From positions 38,808,350 to 38,872,349 of the forward strand of contig OX155952.1 of the NCBI GenBank assembly GCA_944548615.1: a DNA stretch of 64,000 nucleotides. Reading direction: 5' to 3'. Source of the stretch: Micropterix aruncella (taxonomy: Eukaryota > Arthropoda > Insecta > Lepidoptera > Micropterigidae). Position 1 is the stretch's first letter, and each line of letters opens with the position of its first letter. Under the pieces are notes generated by a model, which saw only the letters and a list, made by a program, of their open reading frames with translations, was not told the DNA's origin and made no database searches. Both the position numbers and the translations under genes were made by a program. Shown here one piece after another: positions 37,601-52,600 of the stretch.

Positions 37601-40600
37601 TCAGCTGTTGTCACTGACGTTTGCTCGACGTCGGAGTATTTTTCTTGTCGGTTTCTTGATCGATTTCCTCGATGCGCTCTTTCGTCTTTTTCGTTTTGCC
37701 TTTTGCTAGTTCGCTTCCTTTTGCGCCGAATTTCGATGCAGAATTTCTTTACCTAGGAATTAGCAAAAAATATGGGTAGAAATAATAGCTGTGGTTGGCA
37801 TTGTATGACTAATTGCCGGTGGTAAAGAATTTCAATGCCAGCACTAACTGCATCAGGCGGAATCGGAAATCCGCAGTTTTCGTTAAAACCCAACAGAATC
37901 AGAAAACATTTGAATGGCGAGGCGGAAATGTTTTTTAAACTCTCCAGGAAAGTAGAAGTCAAGGAGATTGTTGAAATCCCTTACGTAACGACGCGTGCGA
38001 CGCGGTAAATACAGCTTATAAAATCGGCCAAATCATTATAAACCATAGAGTTATAGAAATAATGGATTTAATTCACAAAAAACACGCATTAATTAGTGGA
38101 ATACTCAACGCACACTCGCCAAAGTGAGCTCGAGACCACACTTGAATTTGACAGTTTAAAACTTAAGAAATGTCGGCCATTTTAGCTTCCTCGACACTCA
38201 AGTATTGTCTCTGAATACAAAAATGTATGGAAGATGCCTCCCTTAAGGGCACACTCGAGTAGCCTACTTGAGTGCTTACTTAAGTATGGTTTCTGAATAG
38301 TAATCTGACAAGTTAGGGCACACTTGAGTTGAGGGACCCCTTGAGTGTCGACTCTGAATACGGCTGTTATACTAGTTTATTCGATCGTGACAAAGTATGA
38401 TCTTCCCTAAGCAGTGAAGAGTATTTATACAGCAGTAAACTGGCATTTTAATATATATATATACTGGGAAATACGAGTACACTGAGTTAAAACTATTTTT
38501 CTTTGCGAATATTTAAAAAAAAATGGATGGGTAGTACCGCTATACTACCGTAATCTATTTTTCGCGAAAACGTCTTTCGTGGACGACTTTTCACTCGGCG
38601 ACTTATTTTTTTTTCTGCTCAGCTCACATTCGATAATACCTCAATTACACGACGACGCAAGAATCACTCCTGTAACCCTTTCTGTTTGCGACTTAATGGG
38701 CCCAGTGCAGTTGGGTTAGGGTCGGCCCAACTCACAGGTCAGCACCCATCCGGTACCCTTCACGTAGAAGTGAGAGCCATGTGCCTGCGGGCCAGTTCCC
38801 CTGGGAATAGCTCTTCGGGTGCTCCTGGACGGTTTACGCACCGTGCGGCGTCAGCCAATCGACTGTGCATTTCGACTGATAACCGGGGGCGTCTGGAAAC
38901 GGCTTTGTTTCCTATAGAGCGGGGGTGGTTGTTAACCTTACGGCATCCGCCCTTGAAACGACCAATTCGGTCACCCTATTCCCACTGGTAGGCGGGCAAT
39001 GGACGCCGTGGTCCGCGATAGATTCGGTAAATACCGAATCACCGCTACGCAAGGGTGAGAACCGCGCAAGCGATCTCGAACCCGTAACCAGTCGGGAGGC
39101 CAGAGAAATCTGGCCGAAACTAGTAGTGGCCGCCCATTACAAGGAATAAAATCCATAAACTGAATCCATTTGAACTTAAAAACTTTTATTTAACTTTTAA
39201 TGCTTGTCAGCATATATGCTCCTATTACATCAAAACTGTTGACCTATTTCTATCTCGGCAATTACATCTTTTATGTAGAAACGACCAGATAGGACTTTTC
39301 AATTATTGTGACATATTACCAGCTAATGTATTATTTATTAATAGATTGACAGTTCAATATTTCGAGACTGACGAGTACCGAATTTATGTCCAACATAAAC
39401 ACAGCACTAGCAGATACAAACTGAACGGCTACTCGTCCCTCCTTTTCGCAACCTTTATGGCACAAGAAGATTGAATTGGCTAATCCCTCATATATTCAAC
39501 AAAATTCCTCTAAATTTAAAAACTTATGAAAAATGTACAAAAAAAAAACAAAAAAAAAGATACGAATAAGATTCATATTTTATTTTATTAGCATTAAGTA
39601 CGTTCATCTTTTTATGTAAATATTATAAAGGGGGTGGCTTTCTGTGCCGACTAATCCTTACTAATGTAGCAGATAATGCAGCAGATATATTATAATATGG
39701 TCAAAATGGCCAGTAAAGTTGTACTGAAAGTCACTCTATCATAATCTCCAGCAGGTAAGCCTTAGGCTTGCAATGTAGCAGATAATGCAGCAGATATATT
39801 ATAATATGGTCAAAATGGCCAGTAAAGTTGTACTGAAACTATCATAATCTCCAGCAGGTAAGCCTTAGGCTTGGCTGGATTTTAAAAGCTGTATTTAAAA
39901 AGCTGTATTTAAAAAAAATGGGTATTAAATTTTTAAACAAATAAAAAAAGTTATAATTGTATAGCAACACTTATTCACTCACAAGCAAAATTGTTAAATT
40001 TGTAGTGACGACAAAAAAATTAAAACAAGTAAATATATAAAAAAGAATAAAAAACATGTCTGCCGTTACAGAAAGTGAACTATTGTATTTATAATTATTT
40101 TAATTACGATTTTTTACGATATATTTGTAGTTTATGTATGTACCCATATAGATAGATGTATATTTCCGGAATGTACCCAATCAGATCTTTCATTTGACAC
40201 TAAACATGATATATTTATGTCAATTTATTGACATTTGAATATTTAGACAACTCCTTTCTTATAATTGGACAGTTAACCGATGGCACTCAGGATGACATAA
40301 CGATTCTAACAATACCACACTTTTCTAAATCGGTTCAAGCGTTTAGAAGTTACGGTGGAATAAAGAAACGGAAAACATACATAGATAAACCCTGAACACA
40401 TTACACTCCTTTTTTGTTGGGCAGTCGTGTAATAAAATACAATAAGGTGAGCTTATTACCACATGGCAATATCTTACAATTAACCTAAACGCCGTGCAAT
40501 GGTACTTGCGCGAGCTGTGGAAATAATGTTTAACTAAGAATGCCCGAGGAGAGGAAATTGGGAGAGAAAGGAGAGAGAAAGGAAATCAGAATCAGAATCA

Positions 40601-43600
40601 GAATTTATTTATTTTTCTGTTTCGTGTTTTACATTTTCAGTCCGCTGCGTTTGTGCACGCACTCGGGTGTGTCAGTTAACTTATTACTACGGACGTCACC
40701 AGTAGATGCGCAAGCATTCTTCGTGGTGCCTCCGCGAGAGACGATGTTAGTCCGGTTTATTCGCGTGTTAAGTCTGATTTTACTATGTTCTTACGATCTA
40801 AGTTATATGTACAACTTACGAGCTATGTTAGCTACGATCTACGTTATATGTACAACTTACAAACTAATGTGGATAATTGTCCAAATTATGTTCAATCGTT
40901 CTCTTATTTTAGTTTCATTTTTATTATATTTTGTGACACTTTTATTTCAGTGCACTTTTGGCCACTCGCGCACTTGGGTCTCTAGATGAGTCGCGGACGG
41001 GGAGCGGTGGGTGGTTTGCTGATCTGCCACTTTCATTCTGCGCGTTTCACGTACTCAACTTCGCCAAGTCGAATGTTCGTGAGCATCGGGTTGTGTTGAC
41101 CGTGGCCGAGGTACCGATCGCCCGGCGCCTCGAGATCTTCGATGTGCAGTTGAGCCAGTTTGCGCAGCATGTCCTCGTTCAGGTCGTGGCCCTGACGTGC
41201 CATGGATCTGTGTCGAGCATCTCCTAGAGCGTCTCCATGCAGAGACGTCTCGGGAGCTGTCCGGGAGCTGTCCGGATTTCAGCGCCATTCTGTACTGGCG
41301 TTCTATTTTTAGCAGGTTCGTCTTGTTGTAGCACGGCAGCAGCTGCACCACCCCGTATAGTCGATAATCGGGAGTAGACATGATTGGATAACAGCCAGTT
41401 TGATGTACGCTTGGATNNNNNNNNNNNNNNNNNNNNNNNNNNNNNNNNNNNNNNNNNNNNNNNNNNNNNNNNNNNNNNNNNNNNNNNNNNNNNNNNNNNN
41501 NNNNNNNNNNNNNNNNNNNNNNNNNNNNNNNNNNNNNNNNNNNNNNNNNNNNNNNNNNNNNNNNNNNNNNNNNNNNNNNNNNNNNNNNNNNNNNNNNNNN
41601 NNNNNNNNNNNNNNNNTCCCTTCAGTGAGTATGCACTTAAGGGACCCTCAAGCAATTGGGATTCATTTCTAATTCGAAACTAATACATTCCTATTACACG
41701 GTCTATAGAGTTTTCGTTGTCTTTGAACAAAATGATTGTGCTCTGTGGTTGAAAAAACCCGTCGGTGCATCAGCTGTTGTCACTGACGTTTGCTCGACGT
41801 CGGAGTATTTTTCTTGTCGGTTTCTTGATCGATTTCCTCGATGCGCTCTTTCGTCTTTTTCGTTTTGCCTTTTGCTAGTTCGCTTCCTTTTGCGCCGAAT
41901 TTCGATGCAGAATTTCTTTACCTAGGAATTAGCAAAAAATATGGGTAGAAATAATAGCTGTGGTTGGCATTGTATGACTAATTGCCGGTGGTAAAGAATT
42001 TCAATGCCAGCACTAACTGCATCAGGCGGAATCGGAAATCCGCAGTTTTCGTTAAAACCCAACAGAATCAGAAAACATTTGAATGGCGAGGCGGAAATGT
42101 TTTTTAAACTCTCCAGGAAAGTAGAAGTCAAGGAGATTGTTGAAATCCCTTACGTAACGACGCGTGCGACGCGGTAAATACAGCTTATAAAATCGGCCAA
42201 ATCATTATAAACCATAGAGTTATAGAAATAATGGATTTAATTCACAAAAAACACGCATTAATTAGTGGAATACTCAACGCACACTCGCCAAAGTGAGCTC
42301 GAGACCACACTTGAATTTGACAGTTTAAAACTTAAGAAATGTCGGCCATTTTAGCTTCCTCGACACTCAAGTATTGTCTCTGAATACAAAAATGTATGGA
42401 AGATGCCTCCCTTAAGGGCACACTCGAGTAGCCTACTTGAGTGCTTACTTAAGTATGGTTTCTGAATAGTAATCTGACAAGTTAGGGCACACTTGAGTTG
42501 AGGGACCCCTTGAGTGTCGACTCTGAATACGGCTGTTATACTAGTTTATTCGATCGTGACAAAGTATGATCTTCCCTAAGCAGTGAAGAGTATTTATACA
42601 GCAGTAAACTGGCATTTTAATATATATATATATACTGGGAAATACGAGTACACTGAGTTAAAACTATTTTTCTTTGCGAATATTTAAAAAAAAATGGATG
42701 GGTAGTACCGCTATACTACCGTAATCTATTTTTCGCGAAAACGTCTTTCGTGGACGACTTTTCACTCGGCGACTTATTTTTTTTTCTGCTCAGCTCACAT
42801 TCGATAATACCTCAATTACACGACGACGCAAGAATCACTCCTGTAACCCTTTCTGTTTGCGACTTAATGGGCCCAGTGCAGTTGGGTTAGGGTCGGCCCA
42901 ACTCACAGGTCAGCACCCATCCGGTACCCTTCACGTAGAAGTGAGAGCCATGTGCCTGCGGGCCAGTTCCCCTGGGAATAGCTCTTCGGGTGCTCCTGGA
43001 CGGTTTACGCACCGTGCGGCGTCAGCCAATCGACTGTGCATTTCGACTGATAACCGGGGGCGTCTGGAAACGGCTTTGTTTCCTATAGAGCGGGGGTGGT
43101 TGTTAACCTTACGGCATCCGCCCTTGAAACGACCAATTCGGTCACCCTATTCCCACTGGTAGGCGGGCAATGGACGCCGTGGTCCGCGATAGATTCGGTA
43201 AATACCGAATCACCGCTACGCAAGGGTGAGAACCGCGCAAGCGATCTCGAACCCGTAACCAGTCGGGAGGCCAGAGAAATCTGGCCGAAACTAGTAGTGG
43301 CCGCCCATTACAAGGAATAAAATCCATAAACTGAATCCATTTGAACTTAAAAACTTTTATTTAACTTTTAATGCTTGTCAGCATATATGCTCCTATTACA
43401 TCAAAACTGTTGACCTATTTCTATCTCGGCAATTACATCTTTTATGTAGAAACGACCAGATAGGACTTTTCAATTATTGTGACATATTACCAGCTAATGT
43501 ATTATTTATTAATAGATTGACAGTTCAATATTTCGAGACTGACGAGTACCGAATTTATGTCCAACATAAACACAGCACTAGCAGATACAAACTGAACGGC

Positions 43601-46600
43601 TACTCGTCCCTCCTTTTCGCAACCTTTATGGCACAAGAAGATTGAATTGGCTAATCCCTCATATATTCAACAAAATTCCTCTAAATTTAAAAACTTATGA
43701 AAAATGTACAAAAAAAAAACAAAAAAAAAGATACGAATAAGATTCATATTTTATTTTATTAGCATTAAGTACGTTCATCTTTTTATGTAAATATTATAAA
43801 GGGGGTGGCTTTCTGTGCCGACTAATCCTTACTAATGTAGCAGATAATGCAGCAGATATATTATAATATGGTCAAAATGGCCAGTAAAGTTGTACTGAAA
43901 GTCACTCTATCATAATCTCCAGCAGGTAAGCCTTAGGCTTGCAATGTAGCAGATAATGCAGCAGATATATTATAATATGGTCAAAATGGCCAGTAAAGTT
44001 GTACTGAAACTATCATAATCTCCAGCAGGTAAGCCTTAGGCTTGGCTGGATTTTAAAAGCTGTATTTAAAAAGCTGTATTTAAAAAAAATGGGTATTAAA
44101 TTTTTAAACAAATAAAAAAAGTTATAATTGTATAGCAACACTTATTCACTCACAAGCAAAATTGTTAAATTTGTAGTGACGACAAAAAAATTAAAACAAG
44201 TAAATATATAAAAAAGAATAAAAAACATGTCTGCCGTTACAGAAAGTGAACTATTGTATTTATAATTATTTTAATTACGATTTTTTACGATATATTTGTA
44301 GTTTATGTATGTACCCATATAGATAGATGTATATTTCCGGAATGTACCCAATCAGATCTTTCATTTGACACTAAACATGATATATTTATGTCAATTTATT
44401 GACATTTGAATATTTAGACAACTCCTTTCTTATAATTGGACAGTTAACCGATGGCACTCAGGATGACATAACGATTCTAACAATACCACACTTTTCTAAA
44501 TCGGTTCAAGCGTTTAGAAGTTACGGTGGAATAAAGAAACGGAAAACATACATAGATAAACCCTGAACACATTACACTCCTTTTTTGTTGGGCAGTCGTG
44601 TAATAAAATACAATAAGGTGAGCTTATTACCACATGGCAATATCTTACAATTAACCTAAACGCCGTGCAATGGTACTTGCGCGAGCTGTGGAAATAATGT
44701 TTAACTAAGAATGCCCGAGGAGAGGAAATTGGGAGAGAAAGGAGAGAGAAAGGAAATCAGAATCAGAATCAGAATTTATTTATTTTTCTGTTTCGTGTTT
44801 TACATTTTCAGTCCGCTGCGTTTGTGCACGCACTCGGGTGTGTCAGTTAACTTATTACTACGGACGTCACCAGTAGATGCGCAAGCATTCTTCGTGGTGC
44901 CTCCGCGAGAGACGATGTTAGTCCGGTTTATTCGCGTGTTAAGTCTGATTTTACTATGTTCTTACGATCTAAGTTATATGTACAACTTACGAGCTATGTT
45001 AGCTACGATCTACGTTATATGTACAACTTACAAACTAATGTGGATAATTGTCCAAATTATGTTCAATCGTTCTCTTATTTTAGTTTCATTTTTATTATAT
45101 TTTGTGACACTTTTATTTCAGTGCACTTTTGGCCACTCGCGCACTTGGGTCTCTAGATGAGTCGCGGACGGGGAGCGGTGGGTGGTTTGCTGATCTGCCA
45201 CTTTCATTCTGCGCGTTTCACGTACTCAACTTCGCCAAGTCGAATGTTCGTGAGCATCGGGTTGTGTTGACCGTGGCCGAGGTACCGATCGCCCGGCGCC
45301 TCGAGATCTTCGATGTGCAGTTGAGCCAGTTTGCGCAGCATGTCCTCGTTCAGGTCGTGGCCCTGAGGTGCCATGGATCTGTGTCGAGCATCTCCTAGAG
45401 CGTCTCCATGCAGAGACGTCTCGGGAGCTGTCCGGGAGCTGTCCGGATTTCAGCGCCATTCTGTACTGGCGTTCTATTTTTAGCAGGTTCGTCTTGTTGT
45501 AGCACGGCAGCAGCTGCACCACCTCGTATAGTCGATAATCGGGAGTAGACATGATTGGATAACAGCCAGTTTGATGTACGCTGGAGGGTGCTTTTTGAGG
45601 TGAGTCTTGAATGATTGTAACGAAGGCAAATTTGGACTAATAAAGAGTAGGGAGTAGAAATCAGTATTATCACGAGAAATTTTGGGTAAATTGTCATAGG
45701 CTGACCCAAGTACGACACCGTGGAAACTTAATGGATCGAAAAGCTAGTGGAGATAGGATGGTGTTGATTGGAGAGTACATGATAGAGGAGAGCAAGGATA
45801 TGAACATTTCATTAATTTAGTAATTTCAATTTGTTTCTTTTTACACGACTGCCCAACAAAACCGGAATGTAATGTGTTCAGGGTCCATTAATGTATGTTT
45901 TCCGTTTCTTTATTCCACCATAACTTCCAAACGCTTGAACCGATTTAGAAGTGTGTGACATTGTTAGAATCGTTATGTCATCCCGAGGGTCAGTACCGGA
46001 ACCGTCCAAATATCAAGTATTTTGTTGTCTACATGGCCAAATGTCAATAAACTAACTTAACCCCTCAAATGTGAGGCGTCCCTTAAGGGATGCCTTGGCA
46101 AAATGTATACAAAATGTATATAAATTTATATAAATGTAAATATAAATGTAAATGTGCGCCGCTTTATAGTAATCCGCTCTATAGTAATGCTATAGCTCTA
46201 TAGTGAACCCCGCTCTATGTAAATGTAAATGTAAATGTAAATATAAATTTATATACATTTTGCCGTAGGCAACCCGAGCTAATCGCCATTCATTTGAGGG
46301 GTTAAATATAACTGTCTATGTTTAGTGTCAAATCAAAGGTCTGATTGAATACATTTCGGAAAAATACATGTTAAATACATAAACCACACATATTTCATAA
46401 AAACCGTAATAAATAGAATTATACATACAATAGTTCACTTTCTGTAACGGCAGTCGTGATAGTAGGGTTGGTTGTAAGAGATTGTCATATGACAATAAAC
46501 CCGCCCATTGTGACATTTTCACAATAAAGAGTATAAACAAACAAACAAACATTTTTTTATTCTTTTTAATATATTTACTTGCTTGTATTTTTTTTCTACT

Positions 46601-49600
46601 GAGGATTATTTTATTCTATCATATTATTTGTGTGCTATCATTATACATTTTTATATCTTTGTGTTATCTTTTACATTTTGTGTTAAAATTATATTAGTAA
46701 GTTTGCGTTAGATTAGTATTCGGCGAGAATATTACGTTCGTTTAAATACGTTCTATGTTACTAAATAATAATATGTAATACGTTTAGCAGGTTAAGAATC
46801 TTGTAAATGTCCAATACGATTCTTTGGTAATGTTAAAATAAATGCAATGAAATTAAATTAATTTCTATAGGCTGATTAGAAGAAAAATAAACGTCCTTAA
46901 TCAAGACAAGGTTATAAATGCCTCAGGTGACGTATATTTCCACAGACAGCGACCCTAGTGCCGTTGTTATTCAATCAATAACAATTATATTATTTTATAA
47001 CCAATGACGCGGAGTTATAATGACGCGGGTTATAGCAATAGATTGGACATTGGACACTCGCTATCACGTCGCTGAACGATTGCAGATAAGAAAACATACT
47101 ATACAGTTAGTTTCCATCAGTGGGTACCCGTCTAAAAATAAAGCTAATCAAGCAAATTACAAAGAAGATATTTTTTTAATTTAATTTTTATATTTATTAT
47201 ACACAAACAACTGAGTTAAAATACAATACAATTTAGTTCTGCTCCAGTAGGTAGGCTTTCCTACACTTGGATGCGTACACGTCTTTGCCTTTAAAAATTT
47301 AAATAATGTAATTAATTAAAGAATATTAACTATCATGATATAGTTGTGGCAATATAAATGATTTTAGTAAATTATAATTGGTTTGAAAACCATTGATAAA
47401 TAGAAAATAATATAATAATCAAAATTGCTGATCAAAAAAAAGAGCTCAATGTCTGTAGACATAATTATCAAGGCAATAATACGATAGTCATGAAAATAGA
47501 TAAGGGTATAGGTACTAAAAATATCTAAATTTAAATTAATTGTCAAATATAGCAATATAGCCGTCGTCGATAAAAAAAAATAAAAAACACGCTCTTTGAC
47601 AAAGTTGATTATCATGAATTTTCCGTTATTTTACATTAGGATGCTCTTGGAATAAGAACTCAGCATTATGCCATATACTGGATTATTGACTAGGCCATTA
47701 AATAAGATTTTTTTGAATTGGTTCTCTCCAAGACTTCTGATATGTGTTGGGACCTTATTATAATAACACACCTTATTATAATAACAAATGTTTCAAAGGT
47801 TTTTTTATCTAAAAGGTGATTTAGGAAAAACTGCTAAATCAACAAAAAAAAAAATAAGATGATTTTCGACACAGTTTTTTATGTAGAATGCTATCTAACA
47901 AAACTACCTAATATAAAAAGAAGCGAGCCCAAAAATGTTTTTTGGTTTAGTTTGATGTGTAGACCCACTTGTCTAGTTCTTATAAAAACTAACCCTGGGT
48001 AGTAATAAAATCTTTAAAACGGCAGTCAGTGTAGGTGAGCATCTGAACACCAGATGACCCCAATCTATAGTCGAGGGGTTTCGATAAGCGTCGCGTCGAT
48101 TGCGTTTTATCGGCAGTTAACTTCACTAAGCAAAGCTCTATCCTAGGATCTATCCTAGGCTCCAGCAGTCGGGATTCTTTCAGTTTTGTCTGACATTAAA
48201 CGAAAAAATATTGGACACAAAATGTGAAATATTTCTCTTTCGTAAAATCTTCCGAAATAAATGACTAATTATATTTCATGTAAAAAGCATTTGTTTTTAT
48301 TGTTTATTATTATTATTTTTTAGTCAGAGACCAGTCTTTCAAAATATAAGTTAAATTCATTGATGTTCCTTTGTCAGTGACCTGTCTTTCAAAATATTAC
48401 TTGAATTCATTGTTGTTATTCCTTTGCAGTGACCTGTCTTTCAAAACATTACTTAAATTTATTGTTCTTATTCCTTTGTCAGTGACCTGTACAAAATATT
48501 ACTTGAATTCCGCACTAAGTTATTGCCTCACATTTAAAAAAAACAGCGATCGCTATTTTATTTAGTCATTTTGACGTTTCAATCACTAGGCCGAATCGCT
48601 GTGCGTTTGCTGTTGTTTTGCGTTGTATTTTTCATTCAGCAGCGGCATTGCCCATGTTTGTAGTTAAGACAATTACTTGCTGAATCTCAGTAAATCCAGC
48701 TAAAAAACGCGCATTCTCAACAAAACGCACAAAAAAGTAAATGCACGGAGAGGTTATGATGGACAGGATCTGGAATACAAATAGTGACACATGTGGACAC
48801 ATATTTCCGATCCGCTAGCGAAAAAAATCAAGTCGAAAGGTACAAACACAGTACAAGACAATAAAATACGCAAAAACACGGTGGCGTAGTGGTTATGTCG
48901 ACTGATCTTATTTCGTAAGGTCCCGGGTTCGATTCCCGGCTGGGTCACCATTTCTGTATTGGCGTTCTATTTCTAGCAGGTTCGTCTTGTTGTAGCACGG
49001 CAGCAGCTGCACCACCCCGTATAGTCGATAATCGGGAGTGGTCGCGATATTCGCACTACCTATGCGCGAATACCTCGATTATCGCCGCTTTTCGCAGCAA
49101 CCCCGGTAAACACGTTGGACTGTATAGTTTCGATAGTTTTTATTTTTACTGGGGTTCATTTCCATAGGTTAGAGCACCGAAACCGCCGCTCGACTGCCGA
49201 CGAATCCAAGGCTTTTGCACTACTTGTCCGGTAGGTACGAAAGTAAAGGCCGATTTCCGTATGACGACGTTTATTCCATTAAAATTGCAACCGCTTACAC
49301 TATTAGGTTACTTTAACGAGTCTTTTACACTATAATTACGCTACTTAAACCGACTCCTTTACACTATAATACGAGTCTTTGTAAACATAAACACTATAGA
49401 ACGGGAAATCCTCGCCGCCAAGGATGCGACCGGAGCGAGTGAAACACTTTTAACCACTGTCAGATATTGACAAATAATATTTTAAAAAGGGTCAGCATTT
49501 CAACGCTCAGCCAACCATAATACAAAAAAAACCCTCAACCGAATTCCGCCTCCCACGGTCAGAGGCGAGGCGATTTATGACGAGCGTTCTCGAAAGTCTA

Positions 49601-52600
49601 TTATATTATGGACAAAAACGACAAGTGTTTGCGACTTTCTAGTGAATTATTGTCCCCTTAACATACGCCTAAAAGTGTAATTTATAGCTGTAACAGAGTC
49701 ATTTTCAAAGGAGAACCAATTCTATGAACTCTTCAACGTCGCTTATAATATTATCCATTCTCCCCCGATGAACCGATCCGGTTCATCCTTAATTTTAAAT
49801 TTTAACTACGGTTAATCTAATTATTTATCTGCTAATCTAATTGGAATCCTTGCTGTCCACTCAATTGGAATGTAACGTTGACAGCTCGGATTCTTGTTGG
49901 GTGACCTAACTTGTTTACATGAGATTCTTATTGATTTCATGCACTTTTACTTTCTTTGTTCAAGATTCTCTTTCGTCGGTAGGCCCCGCCGCAGCTGTTA
50001 GATCTAATCGTACTAATTTATTTATCGACCGGCGATAGACCTTTCCATCTGCAATCACATCGACAATTCGTACAGCGCCTTGCTTATCAGGATAAACATT
50101 TTTGATTAACGCGCGTGCCCATCGACCGCGTTCCAACGCCGGATCTAATAACAATACTAATTCTCCAACTTGTAGGGGTGTCTCGCTTTTGGTCCACTTA
50201 CGCCTATTTACTAAAAGCGGGAGTACATCTCTGCTCCACCGTCGCCAAAATGAGTCTGCTAGAGCTTGTGAACGTACCCATACTTTGCGGCTACAGAGAT
50301 CGCTTTGATTAAATTCACCCATGGCGGTGCTAATATCCTGACGCCCTAACAGAAAATGTCCTGGAGTTAGAGGCTCGTCATCCCTGCTGTCTAAGGATAT
50401 ATGCGTGAGAGGACGCGAATTCATTATTGCCTCTACCTCAGCGAGCAATGTTCGCAGTACTTCTTCAGATGGAGCTTGCTCTTTCAGAACGGCATACAGG
50501 GCTCTTTTTGCGGTCTTGATCAGAGATTCCCAAACCCCTGCCATGTGAGGTGATACAGGTGTAGTATACCTCCATTCGATTTGGTCGTTGGTCAGCCTTT
50601 CCTTGATAGTTTCATTATTTATAGCGGCCACCGTATCCCGCAGCTCGCTACTCGCTGACTTGAAATTTCCGCCATTATCGCTCATAAATACCCTCGGCTT
50701 CCCTCTCCTCGCAATAAACCTTCTTATAGCCATTATGGCCGCACTTGTTGACAGATCGCCAGCAAGTTCTATGTGCGTTGCGCGCGTACTTAAGCAGGTG
50801 AAAAGCATACCATAGCGCTTTTCGACTGTTCTTCTTACAGTGACTTTAAGAGGCCCAAAACAGTCTACGCCTACTGATGTGAAGCACCTGACATGCGTTT
50901 CTAATCTAGGGGCAGGCAGTTGTCCCATTAATGCTTTAACGGGCGTCGCTCTGCGAATTTTGCATAACATGCATTCGTAGAGCGTCTTTTTAACCGCCTG
51001 ACGCGCGCCTATTATCCAGTAACGTTTCCTTAATATACCTAAAGTCAATTCTACGCCGCCGTGAGCTGCTTCTTCGTGCGTTCGTTTTATGAGCAGTCGC
51101 GTGTATCGCTCTTTACCATATAATATGATCGGGTTTTTCGTATCGTTCGGAACGTCCGTCGCATTGGCTATTCTACCGCTTAATCTTACTAATCCTCTCT
51201 CGTCTATGTAAGCGTTCAAGTCGGCCAGAAGACTGCCTCTCCCGAGCTTCTTCCCAGATTTCGCGGGGTGCTTAACGCCCATGTGCGCTAAATAAAAGAT
51301 TCCTTTTCGACCATCGATAGTCCGTGGGTCGATCTGCTCAGCATATCCTTCTGTCACGTAACGTTCAATCTGCTTACAATATTCGCGCCCGAATATAGCA
51401 TCGCTATCCATCGTTTTTTCTATCGATTTTAATCGCGCCAAAGCCATACCTTTGCTATCGGGCATCTCGCGCTCGTCTTCACGCCAAAGCAAGCCCGTGG
51501 ACCAAACGCCATTGTCCAGAGACGTAGTGGTCTCTAACAGACGCTCGGCCCTCTGTACTTCAGGCAGTACGCGCGCTCTGTTTGGCCAATCGTTTTCCAT
51601 TTTAATATTCTCCTCAAATAAGTTTTGAAGAGTCAAATCTTGATCTGCTTTCAAACAGAAACTATGGTGAGCCTCAGATCGCTCCCCCATATCCGTTTTA
51701 CCGATCGCGACCCAGCCTAATCTAGTTTTGGACAGTGACACGTCATTGTTTACTTTTTTCAGGCCACGAGAGACTATGAGCTCCCAATAATCCGCACCTA
51801 TAAGCATCTGAGGTTTCACCTTTGCAGTCTCGAATGGGAGCGCTGCGCCATCTAGCATTTTACGCGCGTCCGGTATTCTATTTAACTCCGGTAACGCTAA
51901 GTTGTCTACGCTATAGGCACTGATCTCAAATGATCTATGTTCCATTTCTCCTTTAATACAAAACGAGACCAATTCAGCTTCCGCCGACTCTTTCATCCTA
52001 CCAATACCTGATACTTGAAGCCCTTGTTTCTGCCCACGAAGTCCTATTTCCTCAGCTATCTTTCTATCTATCAAACTAACGGTGGACCCGGAATCCAGTA
52101 AAGCGTATATAACTTTCTTTTTTTGTCGAGGCCCTATTATCTGAATAGGGAGCACTTGTAATAATACTTTATTAGCGGCTACCGTATTTGCAACAATAGC
52201 GCTTTCACTTTTTGCCACCTCGGCGGCGTCGTTTGTCGCTAAACCCGCGCTCGCTGTCAGCAAAAAATGATACTTTGCTCTGGGAAACTTTTTGTAAGCT
52301 GTACAATTCCGGCGGTTGTGGCTAGGTGCTAGGCATTTTAAACACCGTTTAAATTTTTTAATAGCTTCCCAACGATTGTCTAAGGATAATTTTTTAAACT
52401 CGTCACATTTACTTAGAAAATGGCCCCCGTCACAGCTTGGACACTTTAGCGCTGTGGTACCCTGAGTGTGGAAAACAAAACTTTTTTGATTATTTTCCTT
52501 GAATTTTCGATCTCGATTACCTGTCTGATTGCGTCTTCCTGTCTCTCCTATACCAACCCCCGCATCTAGGGCTCCTACAGCTAACTTCTCTACCCAAGAT

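Larger units (their letters stand above)
37448..41411 (+). repeat. Duplicated block, copy 1
   Basis: Matches 41617-45582 base for base apart from one TA-microsatellite length change (38451-38463), C/G at 41196 and C/T at 41353. It includes most of the PIF element, a GC-rich repeat, a small tandem pair, repeat X and an unrecognised ORF. Confidence 0.92.
45844..46590 (-). repeat. Repeat family X, copy 4, with two insertions
   Basis: Inverted copy: CACGACTGCC at 45844, CGGCAGTCGTG at 46448-46458. It then resumes as TTTTTTATTCTTTTTAATAT near 46551 after a SINE tail insert. A TTAA MITE is nested at 46061-46301. Confidence 0.75.

Noticed and set aside
40540..40989. 149-codon plus ORF in the duplicated block
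   Set aside because: Hydrophobic, low-complexity start (RIRIRI from an AATCAG repeat) and no recognisable motif. Its copy at 44711 is explained by the block duplication, not conservation.
48879..48950. Possible genuine tRNA gene with encoded CCA
   Set aside because: A and B boxes are good, but the anticodon stem-loop does not form a standard fold and the sequence runs straight into repeat DNA. Eukaryotic tRNA genes do not encode CCA. Treated as a SINE head.
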